Source of the DNA: Arcobacter sp. CECT 8985 | GTDB taxonomy: Bacteria > Campylobacterota > Campylobacteria > Campylobacterales > Arcobacteraceae | Direction: 5' to 3' | NCBI RefSeq assembly: GCF_004116495.1 | Contig: NZ_PDKC01000005.1 | Span: forward strand, 1 to 64,000 | Length of the DNA: 64,000 nt | Notes under the pieces: model-generated | What the model saw: only the letters and a program-made list of their open reading frames with translations | Database searches by the model: none | Told to the model about the DNA's origin: nothing | Shown here: positions 47,736 to 56,238 of the stretch, one piece after another | How the letters are laid out: each line of letters starts with the position of its first letter | How positions within the stretch are numbered: position 1 is the stretch's first letter | Position numbers and translations under genes: made by a program

Positions 47736-48983
47736 TTAAATCTTTTTGAATATAACAGAACCGTTAGTTCCACCAAATCCAAAATTATTACTCATAACAG
47801 TAGTTAATTGAGTTTCTCTTCCTTTTAAAGGAATAAAATCTAAATCGCAGTTTTCATCAGTATTTTCAAGGTTAATAGTTGGAGGAATTATACCTTCATT
47901 TAGTGCTTTAATTGTAAAAATTGCTTCAATTGCACCTGCTGCACCTAAGCAGTGACCAACTTGTCCTTTAGTTGAAGAAACAAGAGGTATTTCATTATCA
48001 AATAATTCTTTAATAGCTTTAACTTCATTACCATCTCCAACAGGAGTTGAAGTTCCATGAGCATTTATATAATCAATTTTAAGATCTTCACCAGCATTTG
48101 CTTTTGCCATAGAAAGTGCTGCTTTCATTGCTCTTAATGGACCATCAACTACTGGCGCAGTAATATGATTTGCATCTGCACTTTCACCAAATCCAATAAC
48201 TTCAGCATAAATTTTTGCACCTCTTTCTTGTGCTGCTTCTAATGTTTCAAGAACTAAAGCACCAGCTCCTTCTCCCATTACAAATCCATCTCTATCTTTA
48301 TCAAATGGTCTAGAAGCTTTTTTAGGATCATCATTTCTAGTAGATAATGCTTTCATTGATGCAAAACCACCAACACCAGCACCACAAATAGCACTTTCTG
48401 CACCAACTACTAAAATTCTATCTGCACCACCAGTTAAAATAGTTTTAACGCCATCAGCAAGTGCATGAGTAGAGGCTGCACAAGCAGTAACATGAGATAA
48501 ACTTGGACCTCTTAATCCATGTTCAATTGAAATAAATCCACCTAACATATTAACTAACGAAGATGGAATAAAGAAAGGAGAAATTTTTCTTGGACCTCTA
48601 TTATAACAAACAACAGAGTTTTTCTCAATTGTTCCTAATCCACCAATACCTGAAGCAGATATAATTCCAAATCTTTCTGATATAGAGTCATCAACTTTTT
48701 TATTATTATCATCTATGAATTTTGCATCTTTCATAGCTTCATTAGCTGCTTTTATACCTAATTGAATAAATCTATCAGCTTTTTTAACATCTTTTTTATC
48801 CATTACTTCTGTTGGATCAAAGTTTTTAACCTCTGCTGCGATTTGTACAGGATATTCAGAAGCATCGAATAGACTTATAGTATCAATACCACATACTCCG
48901 TCTACTACTGCTTTAAATGAATCCTCTACATTATGTCCTATAGAATTAATAGTACCTAAACCAGTTACAACAACTCTTCTCAT
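47736..48983 (-). CDS. fabF: beta-ketoacyl-ACP synthase II
   Basis: FabF elongates acyl-ACP with malonyl-ACP. The 415-residue protein has the catalytic cysteine in VTACAASTHA, the histidines in NAHGTSTPVGD and KGQVGHCLGAAGA, and the end SNNFGFGGTNG. It opens RRVVVTGLGTINSIG, the family start. It lies in the order fabG, acpP, fabF, accA on the minus strand; there is a terminator between acpP and it, so fabF may also have its own promoter. Confidence 0.97.
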   Translation of the reverse strand: MRRVVVTGLGTINSIGHNVEDSFKAVVDGVCGIDTISLFDASEYPVQIAAEVKNFDPTEVMDKKDVKKADRFIQLGIKAANEAMKDAKFIDDNNKKVDDSISERFGIISASGIGGLGTIEKNSVVCYNRGPRKISPFFIPSSLVNMLGGFISIEHGLRGPSLSHVTACAASTHALADGVKTILTGGADRILVVGAESAICGAGVGGFASMKALSTRNDDPKKASRPFDKDRDGFVMGEGAGALVLETLEAAQERGAKIYAEVIGFGESADANHITAPVVDGPLRAMKAALSMAKANAGEDLKIDYINAHGTSTPVGDGNEVKAIKELFDNEIPLVSSTKGQVGHCLGAAGAIEAIFTIKALNEGIIPPTINLENTDENCDLDFIPLKGRETQLTTVMSNNFGFGGTNGSVIFKKI

Positions 48984-49065
48984 TAATTATGCTCCGTTTC
49001 TTGTATTAAAATCAATTTATTTAAAATATTCAATTTTTCTAAATAAAAAACTTAATATTTTAAAT

Positions 49066-49088
49066 AAAAAGCTAGAGACTAGCTTTTT
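49066..49088 (-). terminator. terminator of acpP
   Basis: AAAAAGCTAG and CTAGCTTTTT form a 10-bp stem around 3 bases. On the minus strand the arm ends in five T residues. It lies 17 bases after the acpP stop and would limit read-through into fabF. Confidence 0.8.
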
Positions 49089-49104
49089 ATTCTAAAAGTT
49101 AAAA

Positions 49105-49335
49105 TTATGCGTGCTCTTCGATGTATTTGATAGCATCAGCAACCGTTTGGATACCTTCTGCATCTTCATCAGGGATTTCGATATCAAATTTTTCTTCTAA
49201 AGCCATAACTAATTCAACTACGTCTAAAGAGTCTGCACCTAAATCCTCAATAAATTTAGAATCTTCTTTAATTTCTGCAATATCACAATCAAGTTGCTCT
49301 ACTACTACTTCTTTTACATCATCTAATAATGCCAT
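49105..49335 (-). CDS. acpP: acyl carrier protein
   Basis: ACP carries growing acyl chains on a phosphopantetheine attached to the serine of [16 protein letters not shown]. The 76-residue, strongly acidic protein has the expected length and motif. An own TATAAT and a strong ribosome-binding site (AAAAGGAAA) fit its high abundance. Confidence 0.97.
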   Translation of the reverse strand: MALLDDVKEVVVEQLDCDIAEIKEDSKFIEDLGADSLDVVELVMALEEKFDIEIPDEDAEGIQTVADAIKYIEEHA

Positions 49336-49364
49336 ATTTTTTCCTTTTATAAAATTATCATCGT

Positions 49365-49370
49365 ATTATA
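49365..49370 (-). promoter_or_regulatory. candidate -10 box for acpP
   Basis: TATAAT on the minus strand, 30 bases before the acpP ATG, directly after a hairpin that would end the fabG transcript. Confidence 0.5.
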
Positions 49371-49374
49371 GCCA

Positions 49375-49396
49375 AAAAGATTTTAAAAAATCTTTT
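49375..49396 (-). terminator. AT-rich hairpin between fabG and acpP
   Basis: AAAAGATTTT and AAAATCTTTT form a 10-bp stem with only two central bases. The minus strand ends in five T residues. It lies about 22 bases after the fabG stop and just before the acpP -10. Confidence 0.5.
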
Positions 49397-49417
49397 AAAC
49401 CGATTTTTTAGAAAATA

Positions 49418-50161
49418 TTAAACGTATAATCCACCGTTTACTTTTAATATTTCACCTGTAATATATGAAGAGTAATCACTAAGTAAAAATGCTACTGCGT
49501 CAGCAATTTCACTTGGTTGACCAAATCTACTTAACGGAATATTTTTTTCATATTCAGCTTTTATCTCATCTTTTAACTCATCTGTCATATCAGTTTGAAT
49601 AAAACCAGGAGTAACAGCATTATATCTAATTCCTCTAGCTGCTGCTTCTTTTGCAAAAGATTTAGTCATTGCATTTAATCCACCTTTTGAAGCAGAATAG
49701 TTAGTTTGACCAGGATTTCCCATCTCTCCAACTATAGAAGAAATATTTACAACTGAGCCAAATCTTTTTTTACCCATAACTTTCAATGCACTTTTACATC
49801 CAATAAAAGCAGAAGTTAAATTTGCACTAAGTACATCTGTAAAATCATCAACTGACATTCTTAATGCTAATTTGTCTTTTGTTATTCCTGCATTGTTTAC
49901 TAAGTATGAAAGTTCTCCATCTGCATCAACGACAGTTTTTATTGCAGCTGTAAACTCTTCTTCAGAAGTTACATCAGCTTTAATTACAGCAGCGCAACCA
50001 CCAGCATTTTCAATCTCTTCTTTGATTTTTATTGCTGCATCTGCTCCGCTTCTATAGTTTATCCATACTTTTAAACCATGTGTTGCTAATGTTTTAGCTA
50101 TTTGTGCTCCAATACCTCTACTAGCACCAGTAACTAATACATTTTTACCACTAAATTTCAT
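49418..50161 (-). CDS. fabG: 3-oxoacyl-ACP reductase
   Basis: FabG reduces 3-ketoacyl-ACP with NADPH. It is a short-chain dehydrogenase of 247 residues with the glycine motif TGASRGIGAQIA, the NNAGIT strand, the catalytic Ser in NISSIVGEMG, and the YxxxK motif YSASKGG. The C-terminus SSYITGEILKVNGG is typical. It heads fabG-acpP-fabF-accA. Confidence 0.95.
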   Translation of the reverse strand: MKFSGKNVLVTGASRGIGAQIAKTLATHGLKVWINYRSGADAAIKIKEEIENAGGCAAVIKADVTSEEEFTAAIKTVVDADGELSYLVNNAGITKDKLALRMSVDDFTDVLSANLTSAFIGCKSALKVMGKKRFGSVVNISSIVGEMGNPGQTNYSASKGGLNAMTKSFAKEAAARGIRYNAVTPGFIQTDMTDELKDEIKAEYEKNIPLSRFGQPSEIADAVAFLLSDYSSYITGEILKVNGGLYV

Positions 50162-50225
50162 TTAAATCCTTTGTTTATATGTTTTGTTGATGTGATGAAA
50201 ATCTAAATCTTTTACATCTTTTGCA

Positions 50226-50231
50226 ATTATA
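50226..50231 (-). promoter_or_regulatory. candidate -10 box for fabG
   Basis: TATAAT on the minus strand in the 112-base gap between queE and fabG, about 65 bases before the fabG ATG. The gap shows no convincing terminator for queE. Confidence 0.45.
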
Positions 50232-50273
50232 TCACCATTTTTATAAATAAAAAACTATGGATATAAAAATTGA

Positions 50274-51026
50274 TTAAACACCTCTTTTATTATCCCATAC
50301 TCTAATGTGTAATCTGTCACAATATTTAAAACCGTTTTTTAAAGCTAAATTTATTACAGCTTCACTATTTTCTTGCATTTGTTTGGCATTGTCACCCATT
50401 GGCATTAAATATACTTCAACTTTTGGAATTTGAACTAAAATATCTTCAATTTCTTTTTTCGCATTATTTAAAAAATCTTTATTGATTACAAATTTTAGAT
50501 ATTTGTCTTCACAATTTTCAATTATATTTGTTAAAGTTTTTATATTTACTCTTTTTTTTAAAGGTTCAAGTGAGTTACTTAATTTTACACTCATAGAAAA
50601 AAGTATTTCTTTTTGATACTTTTCAACAATTTCAATATTTAATGAAGCATTTGTTTCAATTGTTACTTTATATTCATTCTCTACATAATATTTAAGTAAT
50701 TTTTGAAACTCTTTATTCTTCCAATAAAGAAGTGGTTCTCCACCTGTAATTACAATATCACATTTATAAGAAGGAAGATATTTTTCTACTTCTTTTATTA
50801 AATCACTTGCATTTACAAAAGTATGCCATTGATCTTTAAATGCAGGATCAACTGCATAATATGAATCACATGCACACTTTTTCACTCCACTTGGAGTTTC
50901 GTATTCAACTGCAAAGCCTTCACATCTAAAATTACATTTCCCAAATCTAATAAATACAGAAGAAGTTCCAACTCTTTTACCTTCTCCTTGTATTGTTGGA
51001 CCAAAAATTTCATTTACTTCAAGCAT
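50274..51026 (-). CDS. queE: 7-carboxy-7-deazaguanine synthase
   Basis: QueE is the radical SAM enzyme that contracts carboxy-tetrahydropterin to CDG in queuosine synthesis. The 250-residue protein begins VNEIFGPTIQGEGKRVGTSS and has GKCNFRCEGF, then CACDSYYAVDP. The cluster cysteines are probably C31, C35 and C53, so the loop between the second and third is expanded by about 15 residues compared with CX3CX2C, a variant also known in some other QueE proteins. ITGGEPLLY is the GGEP SAM-binding motif. It overlaps queD by eight bases. Confidence 0.92.
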   Translation of the reverse strand: MLEVNEIFGPTIQGEGKRVGTSSVFIRFGKCNFRCEGFAVEYETPSGVKKCACDSYYAVDPAFKDQWHTFVNASDLIKEVEKYLPSYKCDIVITGGEPLLYWKNKEFQKLLKYYVENEYKVTIETNASLNIEIVEKYQKEILFSMSVKLSNSLEPLKKRVNIKTLTNIIENCEDKYLKFVINKDFLNNAKKEIEDILVQIPKVEVYLMPMGDNAKQMQENSEAVINLALKNGFKYCDRLHIRVWDNKRGV

Positions 51027-51552
51027 AAAAAGTACTCTTACTTTTTGGTGTTTCTAAAAATTCAATATGAGATACTTTTATTCCTAAATCCGTCATTTTT
51101 TCTTGAACAATAGATAAAAACCAAGCTGATAGGTTTTCACTAGTTGGAACAAAATCAACTAAAACATAACCTTCATATAACTCTTTTATATGAATTTCTT
51201 CTTTAGTGAAATTTTTTAAATTTACTAAATAATAACCTTGCTTATGTTTTATTAATTCTTCTTTTTTTACTTTAGGTAAAAGAGTATCAAATAATGGGTC
51301 GTTAATATCTAAAATAAACTTGTGATCAAGAACATTATCAATAAAAGCTTTAAACCAATTAAGATGTTTAAAGTCTGTTACCATACCATCTTTTAATTTA
51401 TCTGCTTGTAAGTAGACTAATATTTTCCCTTGATGTCCATGTAGATGCCTACATTTTAAACATCCATCTAAAGAAAAATCAGTATTTAATGTTTGTGACC
51501 ATACTCTATGACCATAACAAAAATCAAACTCTTTTGAAATTTTCCAATGCAT
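51019..51552 (-). CDS. queD: 6-carboxy-5,6,7,8-tetrahydropterin synthase
   Basis: QueD converts dihydroneopterin triphosphate to 6-carboxytetrahydropterin. The 177-residue protein is in the PTPS family, with the zinc histidines in FCYGHRVWSQ and RHLHGHQGKI, the catalytic cysteine likely in CLKCRHLHGHQ, and VTDFKHLNWF. It is longer than E. coli QueD (about 120), as is common in this phylum. It overlaps queC by one base and queE by eight. Confidence 0.92.
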   Translation of the reverse strand: MHWKISKEFDFCYGHRVWSQTLNTDFSLDGCLKCRHLHGHQGKILVYLQADKLKDGMVTDFKHLNWFKAFIDNVLDHKFILDINDPLFDTLLPKVKKEELIKHKQGYYLVNLKNFTKEEIHIKELYEGYVLVDFVPTSENLSAWFLSIVQEKMTDLGIKVSHIEFLETPKSKSTFYA

Positions 51553-52220
51553 TATTTTACCTTATATGGTATTTTGTCTTTACTATTTGCTTTTTCAAAA
51601 CCATTTAATCTTAATCTACAGCTATCACATACTCCACAAGCTTGCTCTTCTTCTTTATAGCAAGACCAAGTAAGTTCTAATGGAACATTTAATTCTAATG
51701 CTTTTAAGACAATTTCACTTTTCATTAAATGAACAAGTGGAGTTTTTATTTCTATATTTGTTGTTTTTTTAGTTCCTGTATTTATTGTACTATTTATAGA
51801 TTTTATAAATTCATCTGTACAGTCAGGATATCCTGAACTATCTTCTTCTACAACACCTATATAAAGAGCACTTGCATTTTCTTTTTCTGCAATTGCAGCT
51901 GCAATTGATAAGAAAATACCATTTCTAAATGGAACATATGTTACAGGAACACCATCTTCAACTCCATCTACTGGTACATCAATACTTTTATCTGTTAATG
52001 CACTTGCTCCTATTTGAGTAAAAAATGGGATATCAATTTCATATTTTTCTTTAATTTCTAAATCTTCACAAATATCTCTAAATGCTTTTAATTCTCTTTT
52101 TTCTGTTCTTTGTCCATAATTGAAATGAAGTGCAATAATTTCATAGCCTTCATTTTTTGCAATATAAGATGCTAACGTAGAGTCCATACCTCCACTTAAT
52201 ATACAAACTGCTTTTTTCAT
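51552..52220 (-). CDS. queC: 7-cyano-7-deazaguanine synthase
   Basis: QueC makes preQ0 from CDG with ATP and ammonia. The 222-residue protein has the PP-loop [16 protein letters not shown], the zinc-site cysteines in [19 protein letters not shown], and SYPDCTDEF-type segments ([10 protein letters not shown]). The order queC-queD-queE completes the route from dihydroneopterin triphosphate to preQ0. Its ATG overlaps the moeA stop by four bases. Confidence 0.96.
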   Translation of the reverse strand: MKKAVCILSGGMDSTLASYIAKNEGYEIIALHFNYGQRTEKRELKAFRDICEDLEIKEKYEIDIPFFTQIGASALTDKSIDVPVDGVEDGVPVTYVPFRNGIFLSIAAAIAEKENASALYIGVVEEDSSGYPDCTDEFIKSINSTINTGTKKTTNIEIKTPLVHLMKSEIVLKALELNVPLELTWSCYKEEEQACGVCDSCRLRLNGFEKANSKDKIPYKVK

Positions 52221-53443
52221 TTTGTTATAAAATCCTTTTTCTTATTTGTAAAAAATTTCCAATTTATTGGCAAGATTTTTAGCATATAATCTTTAGGTAA
52301 TTTATCAACTGTATCATCTAAAACAATCATACTATTTGCTTTGCATAGTACATTTACCATCCCTGGACTTCTTTTTTCAATTACTTCAAAGTATTCACCA
52401 TCAAACATTCCTGGAATAATAGTAACTCTTCCTTTTTTTATTTTAAGATCTTTTGATAATTTACCTAAAATAAAATTATGATGTAAGTTTTTTGAACCTA
52501 TTAATTTTTGAACAATTAGTTTTCCAAATAATTCAAAAATTAAAGAAGATGCTAAAGGATTTCCTGGAAGGTTCAAAATATATGTATTTTTTATTTTTCC
52601 AAAAATTGTAGGTTTTCCTGGTTTTATATAAATACCATCAATAATTGTTTGAAAATCTAATGTTTGAAATGCCTCTTTTGTAAAGTCAGCATCACCAACA
52701 CTAACCCCACCAGATGTTACAATTAAATCTGCATTTAAAGAGTTATTTATTAGCTCTTTGATTGCTTCAACACTATCCTTTGCTTGTCCCATAAATGTAA
52801 CTTCGCAGCCTAACTCTTTAGCTCTTGCAATAAAAGTTGGAGTATTTGAGTTATATATTTGATAATCTTCAATTTTTTCATAATGAAGCTTTAACTCTTC
52901 TCCCGATGCAAAAACAGCAATTTTAGGTCTTTTATATACTTTTATATGTGAAATACCTTGTGAAGAAAGTAGGGTGATTTTAGAAAAATTAACTCTTTCA
53001 CCTGTTTTTATTAAATGCTCATTTAAACTTATATCTTCACCAATAAATTTAATATGTTGAAACTCTTTTACTTTTGTTTTATCTAAAATTTCAATTTTAT
53101 TTTTTTCTAGTTGTTTTGTCTCTTCTTTTGGTATTATAGCTGTTGTATTTGATGGAACTTTCGCTCCAGTCATTATTTTTGCACAAGTGTTTTGTTTTAA
53201 AAATATATTTGTGTTATCACCTGCAAAAACTGTATCTATAATATTTAACTGGTTATTCCTATCATCAAATCTTATTGCATAACCATCCATTGCTGAGTTA
53301 TCAAATTTTGGAAGTGCAAAATCTGCATATAAATCTTGGGCACTAATCCTATTAATACTTTGCTCAATTGGAATGATTTCAAAGTCCAATTTTGGATTTA
53401 ATTTTTCTATAATATTTAATGTATCTTTAATATTTAAAGCCAT
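52217..53443 (-). CDS. moeA: molybdopterin molybdenumtransferase
   Basis: MoeA inserts molybdenum into molybdopterin. The 408-residue protein has the family motifs [38 protein letters not shown] and [16 protein letters not shown] choose the ATG at 53443 (MALNIK) over the TTG at 53446, because AAAGGA (53454-53449) is 5 bases from the ATG but only 2 from the TTG. It is first in an apparent moeA-queC-queD-queE operon. The link between molybdenum cofactor and queuosine genes is unexplained. Confidence 0.95.
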   Translation of the reverse strand: MALNIKDTLNIIEKLNPKLDFEIIPIEQSINRISAQDLYADFALPKFDNSAMDGYAIRFDDRNNQLNIIDTVFAGDNTNIFLKQNTCAKIMTGAKVPSNTTAIIPKEETKQLEKNKIEILDKTKVKEFQHIKFIGEDISLNEHLIKTGERVNFSKITLLSSQGISHIKVYKRPKIAVFASGEELKLHYEKIEDYQIYNSNTPTFIARAKELGCEVTFMGQAKDSVEAIKELINNSLNADLIVTSGGVSVGDADFTKEAFQTLDFQTIIDGIYIKPGKPTIFGKIKNTYILNLPGNPLASSLIFELFGKLIVQKLIGSKNLHHNFILGKLSKDLKIKKGRVTIIPGMFDGEYFEVIEKRSPGMVNVLCKANSMIVLDDTVDKLPKDYMLKILPINWKFFTNKKKDFITK

Positions 53444-53478
53444 CAATTTCCTTTACTAATACCTTATGACAAGTTTGC

Positions 53479-53484
53479 TATAAT
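53479..53484 (+). promoter_or_regulatory. extended -10 box for the membrane protein/rsmE pair
   Basis: TGC-TATAAT is an extended -10 element 28 bases before the ATG at 53513. The minus-strand moeA gene begins only 36 bases away on the other side. Confidence 0.55.
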
Positions 53485-53512
53485 ACCAAAATTTTTTAAA
53501 AGTGAGATAAAC

Positions 53513-53917
53513 ATGGAAATTATGCAAGAAGCATTAACTGCTCATATATATGCAATTTATTTATTTATAATTATAATGATATTTAATTTATACAGTGTAA
53601 TTACAGTAACAAATTTTATCAAATTAGCAAAAAGATTAAAGTTTATGACTCCTTTGTATCATTTAACAAATGCTATTATAATGTATAGTGGAGCAATTAT
53701 TGCAGCATATGCTCACTCTTTTAGTTTAAAAGTTATAATAATGATACCAGCTTCGATTTTTTTATTAGTTATTGAAATAAAAAGATATAAAAAAATGAGA
53801 GTTATTAAAGCAGAAGATAATAGACTTCAAGAAGAATTTCGAACTTATGCAAAAAAAATATATATGATTGAAGCATTTGTTTTAATTTTTGTATTTTTAC
53901 TAGTAAAGGTATTGTAG
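53513..53917 (+). CDS. small integral membrane protein of unknown function
   Basis: The 134-residue protein has about four hydrophobic segments (about 14-36, 48-68, 72-88 and 112-132), with no recognised motif. It is conserved in position next to rsmE in C. jejuni, from memory. The ATG at 53513 has only a weak GTGAG upstream, and a second in-frame ATG at 53522 is possible. It ends one base before rsmE, so it is likely cotranscribed. Confidence 0.75.
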   Translation: MEIMQEALTAHIYAIYLFIIIMIFNLYSVITVTNFIKLAKRLKFMTPLYHLTNAIIMYSGAIIAAYAHSFSLKVIIMIPASIFLLVIEIKRYKKMRVIKAEDNRLQEEFRTYAKKIYMIEAFVLIFVFLLVKVL

Positions 53918-54589
53918 ATGCAATTTACATATGATAATCTTGCAAAAGATGAAGTATTAAAAATTGAAAATGATAACTACAAACATATAATAAAAGCAAG
54001 AAGACATAAAGTAGGGGATATTTTAGCATTTAGAAATTTAATAGATAAGAATATTTACTATTATGAAATTTTTTCTATAGATAAAAGAAGTGCTATTTTA
54101 AAACTTAAATCTTTTGAAGAAAAAATTATTGATGTTAAAAAACAATTACATATTGGTTGGTGTCTTGTTGATCCTAAAACAGTTGAAAAAGAGTTACCTT
54201 ATTTAAATGAACTTGGAGTAAAAACTATAACATTTATTCCAAGTGACTATTCTCAAAAGAATTTTAAATTAAATTTTGAAAAGATGCAGAAAATATTAAT
54301 TAATTCTTCTCAGCAATGTGGACGAAGTTCAATTATAGATCTTCATATTTGTAAAAGTTTAGATGAGTTTATATCTTTAAATCCAGACTCATATATGATT
54401 AATTTTTCAAATAAAAGAGTTGATGATTACAAAGATGAAATAAAAACAGTAATTATTGGTTGTGAAGGTGGTTTTTCTAAAGCTGAGGTTGAAAACTTTA
54501 ATGATCAAAAAATAGTAGGTTTTTCAACACCATTAATTTTAAAATCACAAACAGCTGTATCTGCTGTTGCTTCTAAAATATTAATTTAA
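53918..54589 (+). CDS. rsmE: 16S rRNA (uracil(1498)-N3)-methyltransferase
   Basis: RsmE methylates U1498 in 16S rRNA. The 223-residue protein has an N-terminal PUA-like domain (HIIKARRHKVGDILAF) and a C-terminal SPOUT domain with the SAM-knot segments QQCGRSSI, TVIIGCEGGFSKAEVE and LKSQTAVSAVAS. The SPOUT knot is complete. The stop codon lies in a 15-bp hairpin shared with the next convergent gene. Confidence 0.93.
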   Translation: MQFTYDNLAKDEVLKIENDNYKHIIKARRHKVGDILAFRNLIDKNIYYYEIFSIDKRSAILKLKSFEEKIIDVKKQLHIGWCLVDPKTVEKELPYLNELGVKTITFIPSDYSQKNFKLNFEKMQKILINSSQQCGRSSIIDLHICKSLDEFISLNPDSYMINFSNKRVDDYKDEIKTVIIGCEGGFSKAEVENFNDQKIVGFSTPLILKSQTAVSAVASKILI

Positions 54590-54617
54590 AAGATAAACTT
54601 TTGTTTATCTTTTAAAT
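54584..54617. terminator. bidirectional terminator, rsmE/haem protein
   Basis: ATTTAAAAGATAAAC (54584-54598) pairs perfectly with GTTTATCTTTTAAAT (54603-54617) around TTTT. It includes the rsmE stop and lies just before the stop of the convergent haem protein. Confidence 0.8.
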
Positions 54618-54620
54618 CTT

Positions 54621-55016
54621 TTACCAATTTCTAACTATCGAGTGACATCTAGAACAGGCATTTAAAATATCAGAGTATGCATTTGCTGCATTTAAAAAGG
54701 CTTTATTTTCAAGATTTAATTGAAGAACAGTTATATCTAATGAAATTCTCTTTGCAGTGTATTCTGCTACATTAATCATGTGTTTTTTATTTGCAGGTAG
54801 ATATTTTTCTATAATTTCTTTATTTGAAAAAAGTTTATTTCCTTTTTTTACAAGTTTAGTTCCATTATCAATTAGTTTAATGTTATTATTTAAAAAGCCT
54901 TGTTGAATTTGACTCATTCCTTTTTCCATTGTTGCCATTGATTTTTGCATAATATCTTGCGCATTTGATAGTGTTACAATTAATGCTGATAAAAGTAATA
55001 ATTTCCCTAATCTCAT
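54621..55016 (-). CDS. small exported haem protein, cytochrome c'-like layout
   Basis: The 131-residue protein has a signal peptide (1-19, ending SNA), a largely helical body and a single haem site CSRCH at 121-125, six residues from the end. A haem motif at the C-terminus with helical surroundings is typical of class II cytochromes (c' type) rather than class I. C. jejuni has a similar haem protein near rsmE, from memory. No partner is obvious; electron transfer or gas binding is inferred. A leader of about 75 bases precedes it. Confidence 0.75.
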   Translation of the reverse strand: MRLGKLLLLSALIVTLSNAQDIMQKSMATMEKGMSQIQQGFLNNNIKLIDNGTKLVKKGNKLFSNKEIIEKYLPANKKHMINVAEYTAKRISLDITVLQLNLENKAFLNAANAYSDILNACSRCHSIVRNW

Positions 55017-55144
55017 TTAATTCCTTTAATATAAGTTGCAAAAATATTACAATTTTAATTATTAAAAAATAATTAAGATTATTAAAATTAGTTATTATAT
55101 TATTTGAATGAAAAATAAGTTTTCAAAAAGTAGCAGTAGATATA

Positions 55145-55177
55145 AAAAAAGGAGGTTAAAAATTAACCTCCTTTTTT
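55145..55177 (-). terminator. terminator of petABC
   Basis: AAAAAAGGAGGTTAA pairs perfectly with TTAACCTCCTTTTTT around three A residues. On the minus strand six T residues end the arm. This is the strongest terminator in the window. Confidence 0.92.
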
Positions 55178-55197
55178 ATATTTTTAAAGAAAAGTTC

Positions 55198-56238
55198 TTA
55201 ATGAATATCTCTCCATTTACTAGCTTTCCATAACCAAGCAAAGATAGCAAAAATTACTAAGTAGATTAGGAATTTAGGTCCTAATTCTTCTCTTTGTGCT
55301 TTTTTAGAGTCACCAACTTTTTCTAAATAAGAAATTACTTTCTCTTCAGAAGCTTTAGATAAACCAACTCTAGGCATTGCTGTACCTTCTAAGTGTTTTT
55401 GAGGATCATTAATAAATTCATGTAAATATTTTGCTCCTCTACTTCTAATGTATTGTGATAAATCTGGTGGAACTTTCCCCATATATGCTTTAATATTTTC
55501 AGCAGGAGTATGAGCAGACATTGTTCCGCCTTTCATGTCACCATATTTTATACCATGACATCTTTGACAAGCATCTTGGAACACTTGTTTATCTGTCATT
55601 TTATCTGGAGCAATTGATTGTAAATATGCTACCATATCTGCAATATCTTGTGGTTGCATCCAAGAATAAGAAGGCATTGGATGAACTCTTCCATCAACAA
55701 ATTTATGAGAAACTTTTTGACCTAATGTAGGTTCTTTAATAAATGCTACTAAATAATCTTTAGTGTATAGTTTACCAGAAGTACTTAAATCTGGTGGTAC
55801 TACACCATATGCAGCAGCTGAACTTGCATCATCCATTACCTGAGGGAATCCCTGAGATTTGATTGAGTGACAAGCAGTACAGTTTGATTGTACTAGTGTT
55901 GCACCATTAGTTGCATTACCTTTAAGTTTTAATGTTGCATTATTTGATTCCCAAAAAGAATCAATTCTTTTTTGAAATTTTACTGCAGCATCATACTCTT
56001 TTTTTGGAAGATGCGTAACTTTTTCATTTCCAGTTTTTTTAGCTTCAGCTTCAGCTTTTTCTAAAGCTTCTTTTTTCTCTTCAACTTTTTCTTTTGCACT
56101 TACTTTATCAGCTTGTTCAAAATTATAGTTTGCTGGATCCACATGAGGATGCATTTGTGAATGAGCAAATGGTTCAACACCCCAGTAAGTAATTAATGTT
56201 AATACAACTACTACTGCTAATATTTTTAATTCTCTCAT
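55198..56238 (-). CDS. petC: ubiquinol-cytochrome c reductase, dihaem cytochrome c1 subunit
   Basis: The 346-residue protein is the epsilon-type cytochrome c1 with two haem sites, CTACH at 120-124 and CQRCH at 224-228, where classical c1 has one. It has an N-terminal membrane helix (about 4-20), a K/E-rich stretch (about 45-80) and a C-terminal membrane anchor (about 322-338). Distal methionines may be in HPMPSYSWM and TAMPRVGL. It takes electrons from the Rieske protein to soluble c-type cytochromes. It overlaps petB by one base. Confidence 0.94.
   Translation of the reverse strand: MRELKILAVVVVLTLITYWGVEPFAHSQMHPHVDPANYNFEQADKVSAKEKVEEKKEALEKAEAEAKKTGNEKVTHLPKKEYDAAVKFQKRIDSFWESNNATLKLKGNATNGATLVQSNCTACHSIKSQGFPQVMDDASSAAAYGVVPPDLSTSGKLYTKDYLVAFIKEPTLGQKVSHKFVDGRVHPMPSYSWMQPQDIADMVAYLQSIAPDKMTDKQVFQDACQRCHGIKYGDMKGGTMSAHTPAENIKAYMGKVPPDLSQYIRSRGAKYLHEFINDPQKHLEGTAMPRVGLSKASEEKVISYLEKVGDSKKAQREELGPKFLIYLVIFAIFAWLWKASKWRDIH

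Noticed and set aside
53447-53512. preQ1 riboswitch before moeA-queCDE
   Set aside because: Only 66 bases, shared with a divergent promoter; no preQ1 aptamer pattern is visible.
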